In this document: one piece after another, positions 44,164-55,429 of the stretch | Position numbering within the stretch: the first letter of the stretch is position 1 | Layout of the letters: each line of letters opens with the position of its first letter | DNA from: Cyanodermella asteris | Taxonomy: Eukaryota > Ascomycota > Lecanoromycetes > Ostropales > Stictidaceae | Reading direction: 5' to 3' | NCBI GenBank assembly: GCA_900618795.1 | Contig: UYJD01000013.1 | Location: 205,397 to 269,396, forward strand | Length of the DNA stretch: 64,000 bases | Position numbers and translations under genes: made by a program | The notes under the pieces: model-generated | Database searches by the model: none | Seen by the model: only the letters and a program-made list of their open reading frames with translations | Told to the model about the DNA's origin: nothing

Positions 44164-45855
44164 ATGGGCGTCATCAAGCTTGCTGCCATCGCGGCCGTCG
44201 TCGCTCCCCTCGTGGCGGCGAAGGTTGCTGTCAACCCACAGGTTCCCAATGCGCCTTCGCAACCTCTGAACATGCGCGTTCGCCCTCCGGTCGTCGAGGC
44301 AGCTATTCCTCCGACCACTGGCAAGGCAACCTTCCAGCAGTACATCGACCACAGCAACACCTCCCTCGGTACCTTCTCTCAGTCGTACACCTGGTCGAAC
44401 CAGTACTGCTCGGGCCCAGGTTGTCCGGTCGTTCTCTTCACGCCCGGCGAGATCAATGCCACCGGTTACGAGGGATACCTCACCAACGCCACCCTCACAG
44501 GACAGTTCGCACAGGCCATTGGTGGTGCTGCTATCGTTTTAGAGCACCGATACTGGGGCGACAGCTCTCCGTTCCCGGATTTGAGCACCAAGAACATGCA
44601 ATACCTTACCTTGAACAACTCAATCTACGACTTGATCCATTTCGCTAAGACCGCGCAACTGCCTTTTGACACCAATGGTGCAAGCAATGCTGATAAGGCA
44701 CCATGGGTGCTTGCTGGTGGTTCATACTCTGGTGCACTCTCTGCGTGGACAGCTTCGACTGCACCTGGCACATTCTGGGCTTACCACTCTACATCTGCCC
44801 CTGTCGAGGCAATTTACGACTACTGGCAGTACTTCCAGCCTGTCCAGGACGGCATGGCCAAGAACTGCTCCAAAGACCTTAGTCTTGTCATCTCCCACAT
44901 CGACAGCGTCCTTACCACTGGCTCCGCTCAAGACAAGCATGCTCTGAAGGATTCGTTCGGCCTCGCTGACGTCGAAGCCAACGACGACTTTGGCGCCGCA
45001 CTCGAGAACGGTCCCTGGCTATGGCAGAGCAACCAATTCTCCCGCAACGGTGGCTTCTTCGACATGTGCGACGCCATCGAGGGCGTCAGCGCCTCGAACA
45101 AGACACTTCCCACCGCGGATGGAGTTGGCCTCGCAACGGCCCTTCCCGGCTATGCAAACTGGTTCAAGACCAAGTTCCTGCCCGGCTGGTGCGCCGATTA
45201 CGGTTACGCCGACTGGCAGGGCGAGATGAACACGCTCTGCTTCAATACGCACAACACCTCGTCGCCCATGTACACCGACCACAGCCTGAGCAACATGTTC
45301 GACCGCCAGTGGCAGTGGTTCCTCTGCAACGAGCCCTTTGGCTATTGGCAAGACGGCACTTCGCAGAAGACCCGCCCCAGTATCGTCTCCCGCCTCGTCA
45401 CGGGCGACTACTGGCAGAACCAGTGCCAGCTGTTCTTCCCTGAGGAGGACGGATACACTTTTGCGAGCGCCAAAGGCAAGACGGCTGCCGACGTCAACAA
45501 GTTCACCAAGGGCTGGGACTTTACCGGCATCGACAGGTTTTTGTACGTCAATGGCGAGTTCGATCCGTGGAGGAGCAGTGGTGTGAGCAGTATCTTCAGA
45601 CCCGGTGGGCCGCTCCAGGGTACCGAGAGGTCGCCAGTCCTGATGGTGCCTGGTGGTTTCCATTGCAGTGACTTGTCTATGAGGAACGGCGCTGTCAATG
45701 CCAAGGTGGCTGCGGTGCAACAGAAGGAAATTGCCACCATCGCGGGCTGGGTGAAGGAGTGGCCAGGCAAGAAGCCTAGCACGGCTCGCTCGATCAGCCT
45801 GAAGGGTGGTCCCAACAAGTTTGCTTCAATCTTTGACGCCCAAAATGGGCGATAG
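44164..45855 (+). CDS. Secreted serine peptidase, family S28
   Basis: A single exon encodes 563 residues with a signal peptide (MGVIKLAAIAAVVAPLVAA). Family S28 (prolyl-carboxypeptidase / dipeptidyl-peptidase II type) is shown by FQQYIDHSNTSLGTFSQSYTW near the N terminus, IVLEHRYWGDSSPF, and the nucleophile motif GGSYSGALSAW (Ser187). Asp467 in NGEFDPWRSSG and His500 in PGGFHCSD complete the triad. There are several N-glycosylation sequons. These enzymes cleave after proline in acid environments and are part of the secreted proteolytic set of fungi. The start is the ATG in ACACCATGG directly before the signal peptide. The frame is also open further upstream, but without leader character. Confidence 0.93.
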   Translation: MGVIKLAAIAAVVAPLVAAKVAVNPQVPNAPSQPLNMRVRPPVVEAAIPPTTGKATFQQYIDHSNTSLGTFSQSYTWSNQYCSGPGCPVVLFTPGEINATGYEGYLTNATLTGQFAQAIGGAAIVLEHRYWGDSSPFPDLSTKNMQYLTLNNSIYDLIHFAKTAQLPFDTNGASNADKAPWVLAGGSYSGALSAWTASTAPGTFWAYHSTSAPVEAIYDYWQYFQPVQDGMAKNCSKDLSLVISHIDSVLTTGSAQDKHALKDSFGLADVEANDDFGAALENGPWLWQSNQFSRNGGFFDMCDAIEGVSASNKTLPTADGVGLATALPGYANWFKTKFLPGWCADYGYADWQGEMNTLCFNTHNTSSPMYTDHSLSNMFDRQWQWFLCNEPFGYWQDGTSQKTRPSIVSRLVTGDYWQNQCQLFFPEEDGYTFASAKGKTAADVNKFTKGWDFTGIDRFLYVNGEFDPWRSSGVSSIFRPGGPLQGTERSPVLMVPGGFHCSDLSMRNGAVNAKVAAVQQKEIATIAGWVKEWPGKKPSTARSISLKGGPNKFASIFDAQNGR

Positions 45856-46691
45856 CACGCCGGCGCGATTATGTGTTAATGAATGACGACCAGTCACTTT
45901 GACCTTGTCCAACTCGTACTTCTCTTTACAGGACCATGAAGGTGAAAATGTGACCCCATTGCTGCATCAGGCGAATCGCGCACGAAGCGACGTCGCCCAC
46001 CACAATTGATCTTGATGCTCGTAGGTAGCTAAGTGCTTACATATTCCGAGGTTTCAGGAAATCGTTTCATCAATCAAGACGTGTAAGGCTGCAGGACCGA
46101 TGGGCCAATGGTCCAGTCGGCCGAGGACGCAATTATCATCTCGATCAGATACCTTGTTGCTTCTTCAGATCCAGAAGGCAATGCGTTCAGATCCGGCTGC
46201 GCCTGTTCTGTGGCTCCTCTTTTGCAATTAGAACAACGAAACTGCTCTCAAGTAGCTGTGAAGCTCTTGCAAGACTAAGGCCTCCTAAGGCCAAGTCGAA
46301 GCAGTCCCTACCCACCCAGACAGCACCGAATACATCCACCGGCAATAACTTCATCACACAGCCTCTCTTAAATGCGAGATAAATGCGAGTGAATAGTCAG
46401 GATCCCAAAGTATATACCATCCGGGTTTGCTGCTTATGCGTGCTATTAATGGTACGTGGGCGCGGTGTCTCGGATAGACTGTGGCAGGCTGGTGGGTAAG
46501 GAATTATTCGACTTGGCCTGAGACGATCGTAACGCGGAATGCACGTGACCGACGCGCCAAGAGTTTTCCGCGCTTGTCCCAATACGGAATGATTCAGATT
46601 CAAGCCAATCTGGATATCCTGTCTTCTATCTCAACCCAAAGCGCCAACCTAGTTGAATCCCTTTCCCCTTTCCCCTTTCCGTGCTAGCAAA
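45856..46691. other. Intergenic stretch, nothing seen beyond a CT tract
   Basis: A CCCCTTT-repeated pyrimidine tract at about 46659-46680 lies just before the RTF1 start codon, as is common in fungal promoters of highly transcribed genes. No other feature was seen. Confidence 0.5.
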
Positions 46692-48365
46692 ATGTCTGAT
46701 ATCGATGCCGATCTCCTTGCCCTTGCGGGTGATGAGTCTGACAGCGACGATGGAGTTCAGCAGACTCAAGTGCCGGCCGCCGAAGATGGAGAAGCAGAAG
46801 CATCGGACGCTGAGGTCGCCATGGAGGAATCAGACGGCGAAGCGCCCGGAGATGTCGAATCTGAAACGGAGCAGTTCGGCAAGTATCCCATCGAAGGCAA
46901 ATACAAGTCCGAAGCGGAGCGCCAGGAGATCCTGGCCATGCCCGAAATCGAACGTGAACAGCTTCTAGCCGACCGCGCCGAGGAGAAGGTTCGCGAAGAA
47001 CAGTCCCGTGCACTGAGAGCCATCTGGAGCGGTCTTGAAAAGGACAAGAAACGCAAGGCCAGCGACTCTGGCGACCGTGATGATAGCAAAAGTACCCGAC
47101 AAAAGACTGTCATCAAGACTAGCCGGTCCGAAAATCTGGCGGAGCTGCAGCGGAAACGCGCCGAGAAAGCTGCTCGCCCGGTTGGACAGCCCAGGAAAGC
47201 GCGGCGTTCCGAGACGCCCGAGGACGAGCGGGATGCTTCCGAGGCAAGTGAGCACGAATGGGGTGGAGCGCGACGAGACCAGACGCCTGAGGAGGAGCCA
47301 CCGACCAAGAGAGATTTTGATAGAATCAAAGTCGGCCGCACCAATTTTGCAAAGGTCTGCTTCTACCCAGGTTTCGCCGATGCCGTTACTGGTTGCTACG
47401 TTCGCGTTAGTGTCGGTCCCGATCCAACCAGACCCGGTCAGGCTGCATATCGCATGGCGAAGATTGAGGGCATTGTCGAGAAGGCGCCCTACTCGTTCCC
47501 CAACGACAACGGCAAGCTGCAAGTTACGACACAGCACGTCGTTGCCAGCATCGGGAAAACCAAGCGAGAATCCCCGTTCATCCACTGCTCAATGAGCGAA
47601 TTCGAACCCGTCGATGTAGAGCGCTATCTAAAAGGCCTCTCTCGCGACGGCTTCGTCGCGCCAAAGAAGTCCAAACTCGCAGAGAAGACTGCTGACCTGA
47701 ACGCGCTGATCAACCGCCGCTTCACCAACGAGGATCTGGACTACAAGCTCTCGCGCAGTAGCGCGCTCGTCGAGAACTTCAAGAAACGCGAGCGTGAGCG
47801 ACTGGAAAGACAAAAGGCCGAAGCAGAAGAGGTCGGCGAGACGGACAAAGTGGAACGGATCAAAGAGTCACTCGATAAGATCGACAAAGGGCTCTTCAAG
47901 ATGGCGTACGGCACCACCAACCCGACCAAGCCGATGGAAGCGCCCAAGAAGCCCGAGATCAAGACTGAGCAGCAGCGGCTGGCGGAACTGAACCGAAAGA
48001 ACCTGAAGAACGACCGAGAAGTTGTCCGGAAAGCGCTGATTGCCGAGAGGCGTGCGGCCGAGAAGCGCAAGGTCAATCGCGCGGCTGCCGGGGTCGGTAA
48101 TGTTGGTGCCGACAAGTTGGGCGAGAATGGGGCGCCGGTGCATAATATTTTCAACTCCAAGGACGATCTGGAGCTGCCGTATGCGGAATGGACGTTCAAT
48201 TACATCGAGTACAGCAACAAATATCTCGGCAGCAGGGCGATGCGACATCTCACGTACGACGATCAGGGGCGCGCTATCTGTGATTGGCCTCGGGAGATGT
48301 GCGACGACGAGGTTATTGCGCGGATGGATATACCTCTAACTTGCATTGTTGCGGAGTACGAGTAG
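46692..48365 (+). CDS. RTF1: Paf1 complex subunit Rtf1
   Basis: A single exon encodes 557 residues. The N-terminal region is acidic (DIDADLLALAGDESDSDD) and includes the conserved histone-modification segment around KYKSEAERQEILAMPEIEREQLLADRAEE. The Plus3 domain follows at about residues 215-345 (DFDRIKVGRTNFAKVCFYPGFADAVTGCYVRVSVG ... YRMAKIEGIVEKA), which binds phosphorylated Spt5. The C-terminal part is helical and charged and ends with the Paf1-interaction tail. Rtf1 works with elongating RNA polymerase II and promotes H2B ubiquitination. The ATG 46692 start begins with the typical MSDIDADLLALA. Confidence 0.95.
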   Translation: MSDIDADLLALAGDESDSDDGVQQTQVPAAEDGEAEASDAEVAMEESDGEAPGDVESETEQFGKYPIEGKYKSEAERQEILAMPEIEREQLLADRAEEKVREEQSRALRAIWSGLEKDKKRKASDSGDRDDSKSTRQKTVIKTSRSENLAELQRKRAEKAARPVGQPRKARRSETPEDERDASEASEHEWGGARRDQTPEEEPPTKRDFDRIKVGRTNFAKVCFYPGFADAVTGCYVRVSVGPDPTRPGQAAYRMAKIEGIVEKAPYSFPNDNGKLQVTTQHVVASIGKTKRESPFIHCSMSEFEPVDVERYLKGLSRDGFVAPKKSKLAEKTADLNALINRRFTNEDLDYKLSRSSALVENFKKRERERLERQKAEAEEVGETDKVERIKESLDKIDKGLFKMAYGTTNPTKPMEAPKKPEIKTEQQRLAELNRKNLKNDREVVRKALIAERRAAEKRKVNRAAAGVGNVGADKLGENGAPVHNIFNSKDDLELPYAEWTFNYIEYSNKYLGSRAMRHLTYDDQGRAICDWPREMCDDEVIARMDIPLTCIVAEYE

Positions 48366-48749
48366 AGCGTCAACGGGCTGGGACTGTATGATAGAGCAAG
48401 ATGGAGTTGGAATTGGTTGAGCTCGTGCACATTGACACACACTTCTTGCTTCAGACGAGATTATTGCGAAGCATTTACTGACATACAATGCATGGTCCGC
48501 ACCAAGTTTCAATCCGTCCAGTTGCACAGAAGAGCATGGTAAACATCCGACTAGTGTCCCAGCTTCAAAGCCACAGAAATATGTGATCTCAGCATCCCGT
48601 ACGTCTGCAGGCTGCCACAAACCAGGCAGGGTCATCTCCAAGTCGCCAGCACCAGACACAAGCCAAAGCCGTTCCCACTGGTCCACTCGTCCGTCCTCAG
48701 CAAAACAACTCAAGCAAAATCGCCGGGCGACATGGCCACGACCTTTGCT
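48366..48749. other. Intergenic 3'-3' spacer
   Basis: It separates RTF1 from the convergent P450-A gene and so marks the left edge of the metabolite cluster. Nothing else was seen. Confidence 0.5.
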
Positions 48750-50413
48750 CTACGCCTTCAATCTCGTCTCAAACTTCACCAACACGCCCTCCTGCTCCGG
48801 CATCCAATAATTCCTAACCTTCCAGCCTCCCTCCCCTCCCTCCCACTGCACATCCAACCTCCTCAGCACCTCCACCACGAACTTGCTCATTTCCATCATC
48901 GCCCTCGCCCGCCCACTACACCCGCGATCCCCCCTTCCGAAACCAAAGAAATGCCGTTTACGTTGCGTGACGATACTCTCGTCCACACCGCCCTCCCCGG
49001 CAAGCCAGCGTTCCGGGCGGAAAGCTTCGTGGTCGGCACCGAAGATCTCGGCATTGTGGTGGATTGTCGGTGCGCTCATGGCGATGTTGGTCCCCGCGGG
49101 GAGGAAGTGGCCGGTAGAGGGGATGGTCAAGCCGCCGGGTGGCGAGATTCGTTCGAGCGGGAGGCCGTTGGTGGGACAGAGGCGTATGGCTTCGTAGAGG
49201 GTGGCTTGGAGGTACGGCAGCCGGACCGCGGCATCGAAGCCGACGTACGCGCTATCCTCCAGAAGAGACGTGCATCTCCCGACTTCGTCCCGGAGCCTCG
49301 CCATGGCCTCGGGGTCGTGTAACAGGTAATAAAACGTCGCCGTCAAGACGGTCGCGGCCGGCGATCCGCCGGCCACGAACAGGTTCGCCATGTGATTCAC
49401 CATGTCCACGTACGTCAACGCGCCCGGATCGTGCTCGAAATCCGCTTTCAGAGACGTGTATATGCACGCCTCGTTTTCGTGTTCCGCCCCGTCGTACCGT
49501 CTCATCATCGCCTCCACCATGTCCACGACCTCCGACCCCGGATCCGCCATCCCACCGTAGCGGCGCAGAAACGCCATGACGGGCTTGTTCTCGAAGACGA
49601 ACGCGTTCAGGGCCGGCATTTGGCCGAGGATGGCGCCGTACCGGAAGCCGTCGAGGGTTCCCGTGATGATCTTGTCCATGTCGCCGCGCCGGCGCATGAA
49701 GCCGTATGGCTGGCTGAAGAGGAGGGCGCAGTTGACGTCGAAGGCCCAGAGGTGGAACCATTTGTAGAGGTCGATTGTCCGACCGCGGTCTTCGGACGTG
49801 CAGGTGAAGAAGCTGGCGAGACAGCGATCGAAGATGCCTTCGTACTGTCGAATGGCAGCCGGAGAGTACTTTGAGATGGATTGGGCGATGAGGCGCTTGT
49901 AGTGTGTTCGGTCCCGGCATGTCAGGGTCGTGTCGATGGGGACATTGTCGTAAAAAAGGCAGAAAATCCGGTAAAAATCGCTCTAACGAGGGAATACATG
50001 AGCTGACCAGCATCTTTGTGTTTTTTTTTGGGAGGAAATCTTGTGCGCAGGATTTGTGGATGACTTACTTTGCCACACTTTTCGCCAACTCCGTAGATGA
50101 CCGGCAACAGCTTGGGGTCTGAAATCACGACGTGATTTGGACCAGTCCTCACAACCGGTCCATATTCCTCGTGAAGCCGCCGTACCTTTGTCGAGCACTT
50201 GCCATCGAACACAAGATACAAACGATAGAGTCCGCTGAAATGAGCTAGAAAGGGTCCGGGGACATGCCTCAAAGGTCCTCCCAAAAGGGGCCAAATCAAG
50301 TGAGCGAGTGTCAAGCCAGCCAAAGCATAAATCACAGGAAAGAAAAGAGATCTGGGGCTAATGACAGCTTCAACGACATTGCTTGCAATGGATGAACTCC
50401 AAGAATTGTTCAT
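48750..50413 (-). CDS. Cytochrome P450 A (pisatin-demethylase-like group)
   Basis: Two exons on the minus strand, 50413-50069 and 49982-48750, separated by an 86-nt intron (GTAAGT ... TTAG, phase 0), give 525 residues. An N-terminal membrane anchor (about residues 22-45) and a proline hinge (HVPGP) place it at the ER. The family signatures are present: oxygen-binding helix I region (MVNHMANLFVAGGSPAATVL), ExxR in LYEAIRLCP, PERW, and the heme loop FGRGDRGCSG with its cysteine ligand. The segment ISDPKLLPVIYG before the intron and the general layout resemble pisatin demethylase-type P450s of fungal clusters, and the substrate is unknown. It lies tail-to-tail with RTF1 and upstream of P450-B in the same orientation. 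Confidence 0.92.
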
Positions 50414-51177
50414 ATTGACGTCAAATAAGCATAGTATGGGATGAAAGTCACAGGTTGTCCTGTTTGGGATTGAAACATCATCGACTACCGAGCAAGCCTA
50501 TTTTGCAGCATACAGCAGAACACTCATGTCGATCGCCAGTCAGCAGCGTGTGCGTCAAGTATTCATACATGGCTTTGGTTTTCAGCGTCTATACGAGGAT
50601 ACACGCTCCTGGATCTTTCTCACTGCCGGTCCAAGCTTGTAGAGAACGTCAACGATTGTCAAGATCACTGAGCTGGGGTCAGACTCGCTGAGGCGACTGC
50701 AACATTACGACTGCACCGGTAAGCTAGCCGTAGTCGGCATGATGGCATGATGCCCTCAGCCGTGGTGCTTTGGACCCAGTGGATATGCGGAAAGAACCCG
50801 GCTCGGTGGCGTCAAGGGAGTGCGCATAGCAATACCTCGGCGTCAGCTCCACTTCAGCTGCAGCTGAAGCCAAGGGCTTCCCATGACCGTTGCGCATAGC
50901 CTACAATGGCTCTGCGTTCATTCCGATACCTGTTGCATCTGCCTCGTTTCGAGTCATTATCTAGTATTGTTCTTGGCTAAGCGCCGTGGCTCCATGATGA
51001 CCAGCCACGCCGCCCCTGAGGGACCCACAGCGGGTTTCGGAGGGAATCCGCAGTCTGAGACGGCTGATGGATAGCGAACCTATCACGGGCTTGACATTGC
51101 AACTCTGGGAGCAGTCGATTCAACTTTGTGGATCTCGGAAGTACCAAATTCGGCTTGCGTCATGCACGCAAAACAAA
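50414..51177. promoter_or_regulatory. Promoter region of P450-A
   Basis: 764 bp lie between the P450-A start codon and the P450-B stop codon. No palindromic regulator site was recognised. Confidence 0.4.
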
Positions 51178-52714
51178 TCAGGCACATGATATTTTGCAGC
51201 CGTTGGCGTTCTTCGCAATCAGCTTCTGCTGGCCTGCATAGTCCTGATCGTCCCGGCTTTGCAAGGTTTTGACTTCTCTCGCAAGGCGCCAGAGGACATA
51301 GCTGGCTTCGTTCAAAGCCTTGTCCTGACCCAAACAGGCACGCTGTCCGCCACCGAAGGGCACGTACTCCCAAGCACTGGGTTTGATCTTCGTCCACCGA
51401 TCGGGGTCGAAACTCTCGACGTTGTCACCGAAGACTTCCTTGTCGCGATGTAGCGCGTAGAAGTTGCACATGATCCTGGTTCTGCATGGAACGAAGATGG
51501 GGCTGGTTTTGTCAGGACCGCCCCCGACTGGCAAGGTAGTATCAACGAGCGCGGCCCGGTCCATGCGGGAAAAGATTGGATACAGCCGAAGAGCTATTCT
51601 GGTCGTTAGCAAAAACACAATACTCAGGGAGAAAACTCCTACATTCTCGCAGCACATCTCGAAGCAAGGGTACCCCGCGCAACGCATCTGCGCTGGGGCT
51701 GTCTCCAAGTTCGCCGAGATCTTGCCGCAGTCTGTTCCAGAGCGCGGGAGAACGTGCGAGGAGGAAGACCGTGTTACTGATCAGTGTTGGTGTAGTGTCC
51801 TGCGCTGCCAGCGCCCCTTGAAGTACCTGGTTGCGAATTTCATGGCGGTCTGTAGTCTGCGACGTAACTGACTCAAGCAGACTGCGCTGATGTGCCTCGC
51901 CCCCGGAGCTTTCCTTTTCCAAGCTTCGGTTGACGTAGAAATCAACATAGCTCCACACCTTTTCCCAGTGCACTGTTGTCATTGACTTTGGTACCAAAAA
52001 TCGAAATGAACCGGTGATGATACGTAGTCCCATGCCCATCAACGATCCATTGAAAGCAGCCAGATATGTTTGAGAGTCCAAAGGCGCATCCGTTGCCCCT
52101 TGGCCGCTGAATACGCCGGGCGCCTGTCCGACGAGGAACTGTTGGGAGGAGTCGATGAACATGGTCGTGACCAGTGGCTGAAGGTCGAACGTAGAGCCGT
52201 CCTTGGGTATTTTGGCCATGAGCTGATCAACCAACTTGGCAAAGGATGAAAGATCTGAGACATTGTGCTTTGCAAAAGATGGCTGCAGCATAGCTCGAGA
52301 GCGTTCCCAGATCGCACCATCGGTCGTCAAAAAACCCTGTCCGCAGAAAGCTCCCATGGCCTCGCTTCGGATGGGACCAATTCCCCATTCGTTGGCTTTG
52401 GACGACAAGGCCGTTTTGATGTTATCCGGATGTACTGTCAATAAAACCGTCCCGCCAAAAGTGGTTGATTTCAGTGTGTGCGTATCCAACTCCTTGAAGA
52501 GGTTCGCCTCTCCTGGCAGTAGCTTGTTTGCGCCTCTGAGCTTCATATCATTCAAGAATAGGTCGGTACCGAGGAGGGGATCTCGACTCGGGCGGCTTCG
52601 TGGTGGGAGATATCCCCTCGACCTAGCTTGGGACCGCTGAGAGAGCTTCTTTGTGAATTGGTACAACGCAAGGAGCACCAGGCCGGCAAGAAATGAATTG
52701 AGTATGATTGCCAT
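51178..52714 (-). CDS. Cytochrome P450 B (CYP52-like, fatty-acid/alkane hydroxylase group)
   Basis: Two exons, 52714-51643 and 51593-51178, are joined by a 49-nt intron with a perfect GCTAAC branch site, which restores the ExxR helix as VLRESLRLYP; total 495 residues. There is a short N-terminal membrane anchor. Helix C shows IWERSRAMLQPSFAKHNV, and helix I shows GALAAQDTTPTLI, with the Asp-Thr-Thr pattern. PDRW and the heme loop FGGGQRACLGQDKALNEASY are typical of the CYP52/CYP539 group. Characterised members hydroxylate the omega end of alkanes and fatty acids. Its place beside an O-methyltransferase and UstYa genes suggests tailoring of a pathway product rather than primary lipid use, which is inference. 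Confidence 0.92.
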
Positions 52715-53349
52715 TGCGGATAGACAGGTTTTTAAGGAGGCGGTTGCAGCATGTCAAGTGCAGGAATTGCGGCGTCGAGCATGAGTGTGGGAAGAGTGGA
52801 GGCATCCCGAGCAAACAATCCTTGCAAGTAGCTAAGGTAAGCATGGCTCAGGTTCTCACGCAATGTCCGTCAGGTCAGCCGCATTGGAGGCCGCCTACTT
52901 CGTTGTCGTTGCACAGACGTGATTGTGACTTGTCCTATCCGCGCCACTACTCTCACAGGTGGAGTCGTGACCCGGGCGCAAGCCAACAAAGCAGGACTGC
53001 TCTTTCCGTAACCCCATATTCTCAAACAAGAGCAAGAGTAGCGATGTTCGACTCACGCTCCTCTGAGCCATTGGATTATTCTAGCATGTTTGCCGGAACG
53101 TTGTTGCACAAACGCACGTCTATGAAACGACCTTTCCGCCAGCCTTATTCTCCCCGGGCCCGGCTCATATATAATCCGCCTTCAGCAACAATCTTATTTT
53201 GTCGGACTCTCCTAAACCGCCTGTCATCCTACAGTCAAATCATGTTTACTCAGTCGTTGGCCATTGGCTAGAACTTAGCGAGTTCAAGCAATAAGAAGAA
53301 TCGTCGGCCCGCGCTGCTGGCTAATTTCCGGAGCCCCAACAGCTACAGG
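52715..53349. promoter_or_regulatory. Promoter of P450-B
   Basis: 635 bp between the P450-B start codon and the methyltransferase stop codon. AT-rich TATA-like sequence (TCATATATAA) occurs near 53164-53173. No other feature was seen. Confidence 0.35.
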
Positions 53350-54777
53350 TCACGACTCACACATGGTCAGACCGCTCCAAACTACCTCGATCACTGATAA
53401 CAGAGAATGTGGTGGCGAAACAATCCCTGTCAAGGTGAGACGCTCATCAACTGCGGCAATCAATTTCAGCCAATCCGCCTTGTCGCGTTCCTTGCCGTTG
53501 AACAAATGTTTCATGCTCAAATCATAGCCCCTGTATACGCACGGTAAGTGGTTATTCGGACGGATGGTGTTTCGACTGACCTTAAAAACTGCTCCTGGTA
53601 TTTGCTGAGAGTGTTTGGCTCTGGTAGGCAAATTTCATTTAAGATGATCCGAGCGCCATGTCGCAAGGCTGGGACTTGGTTCTTCAATATTTGTACCACA
53701 TAGCTGTCTGCCCAGTCATGCATGACGGAGCGAAAGAAATATACATCAGCGCCCAGAACCGTCTGTGGTGCAAAAAGGTTGCGGGGTTCAAACGTCAGCC
53801 GATCTCGAAGGTCTTCCGGCGGTTGGACGTCTTGGAGCACCTCGGGCAGGTCCTGCACGACGCCTCTCATCCGAGGATATTTCCTCAATATTGAAGCACA
53901 AACGAACCCCTGCGAGCCGCCTTGATCGACGAGCAAATCAATATTGTCAGTCTCCGACCATGGCAGGTTGTCGAGCAGGTGCGCCACATCCAGTCCAGGT
54001 GCGGCTTGCACTACCTTCATGGCATTGGCGAAGCGATGCGCTCGACCTGGATTTTGGCCTAGGACATCGAACAGAGCACCGCCATGTGCCAAGGCGAAGC
54101 CTGTCTCAGCCGGGCTGGATGCTTGAGGCCAGTTAATAAGGGCATCACGCGACTTTGCCTCTGAAGGGAGCATTTCTTCGCAAACAACAGCGAGCCAATC
54201 TCGAAGCTCTTCAGACTGCGCGATGGCCGCAGAGACCGCATTGTGCCTCACTATGTCTTTCCGGGGTTCCTCAAAAATCCGGTGGGCGATCGCAACTCGC
54301 AGAATGCGGCGCAGATTGTCGGCGCAGACTTTACACCGCGCGCTCAGTTCCTCGAATGAAACTTCTTCCCCAAGGTTCAATTTCTCTGCAATCTTGAAGT
54401 GGTTGATAATTTGCAGACTGCATAGGATGTTGTGCTTGATTCGAGATCAGAACTCGAATGGAGCATTTCAATATCAAGAGACATACCCGGGGACTTGTGA
54501 GATTGACTAGGTACGGAACTGGACCTAACAGGCTCGCGCTAAGCTCGTCGACGGCCTCCAACGTATTCTGCCGTGCATCTTCGAGATGCGTCGGTAGTTC
54601 GAGGGCAGGAGCTGAGCCCAGCTCAAAAGAAGCGAGGGTCTGCTGCTTAGCTGCGAGAAATTTCTGGATCGAGCTCACGCTTTTCTCAATGCGCGCCACC
54701 GCGTCTGAGCTCGGTCGCTGGCTCCACATCGTTCTCGATTCGCGTGAGTCTTGGGCTGAAGTCGTGTTTACCTTCAT
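53350..54777 (-). CDS. O-methyltransferase, COMT-like family 2
   Basis: Three exons, 54777-54487, 54434-53581 and 53530-53350 (introns of 52 and 50 nt), give 441 residues. An N-terminal winged-helix dimerisation domain (LCSLQIINHFKIAEKLNLGEEVSFEELSARC) precedes the SAM-binding domain. Motif I is a slightly altered LLVDQGGSQGF, followed by the DLPEVLQD acidic motif. The catalytic histidine lies in MHDWADSYVVQIL. The last exon, GYDLSMKHLFNGKERDKADW, is the usual C-terminal signature. Such enzymes methylate hydroxyl groups of aromatic or polyketide-like products in fungal clusters. GGSQG replaces the more common GGGxG, and activity should be retained, though this is not certain. It is divergent from UstYa-1. 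Confidence 0.9.
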
Positions 54778-55429
54778 GCGACTTGCGCATCAGGTTGCAC
54801 CTTCTACGGATATATGCATGCCAGCATGTTTTTGCACAGGATCCGTATTGGCCCACAGAGCGATGTTCAGCTGAGTGGAGCTATTTCCACAACTCCAACA
54901 ATTTTTCCGAGTCTAGGTAAAGCTGGATCCATATTCAACGCACATCTGATACATCGTTTCACCAATGCGGACCTTGCGAGCCGCGGCGCTGCGCTCAAGG
55001 CTGCCGCAGGATTGGTCCTCCTCGGGTAGGTAAGCGCTAATTTATGTTCGTCACCTTGCAGGGCCCACTTAGTCGGCATCAATACCACAACGAGCTATGG
55101 CTACATGCACTCCCATTCTCCCTGTCCATGATCACTCGACACTTGATGATCCTTGTCAGCTGTTGCAGTGGTTGGGGCTGGGGCTGCAACGATGGCGGAG
55201 TCATGGGTGGGTGTCATGAACCAAATTCAGCGAAATCTTTGGCATGGCCTATTCGTCACTGAGTAGTGCAGCAATCAAGGATATTGCAGGGCCGATGGTT
55301 TCGTTTTTCGTGGACCCGTCTTCAGCCCTCCGGACTCAATGTAGCTGAGTCTTGCCCGACAGTATCGCGGCTGCAGAAAAGGTCTTCGCTTGTCTCTGGG
55401 CAGTCATTGCCATATCCCCAACACACAGC
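54778..55429. promoter_or_regulatory. Divergent promoter, O-methyltransferase / UstYa-1
   Basis: 652 bp lie between two start codons facing away from each other, which allows shared control. No inverted CGG site was recognised. Confidence 0.4.

Noticed and set aside
45019-45720. A 233-codon minus-strand frame opposite the S28 peptidase
   Set aside because: It is antisense to a clear gene with catalytic motifs; long antisense frames follow from its codon bias.
46766-47585. Long minus-strand frames opposite RTF1
   Set aside because: They are Ser/Arg/Leu-rich mirrors of the acidic RTF1 sequence and have no domain.
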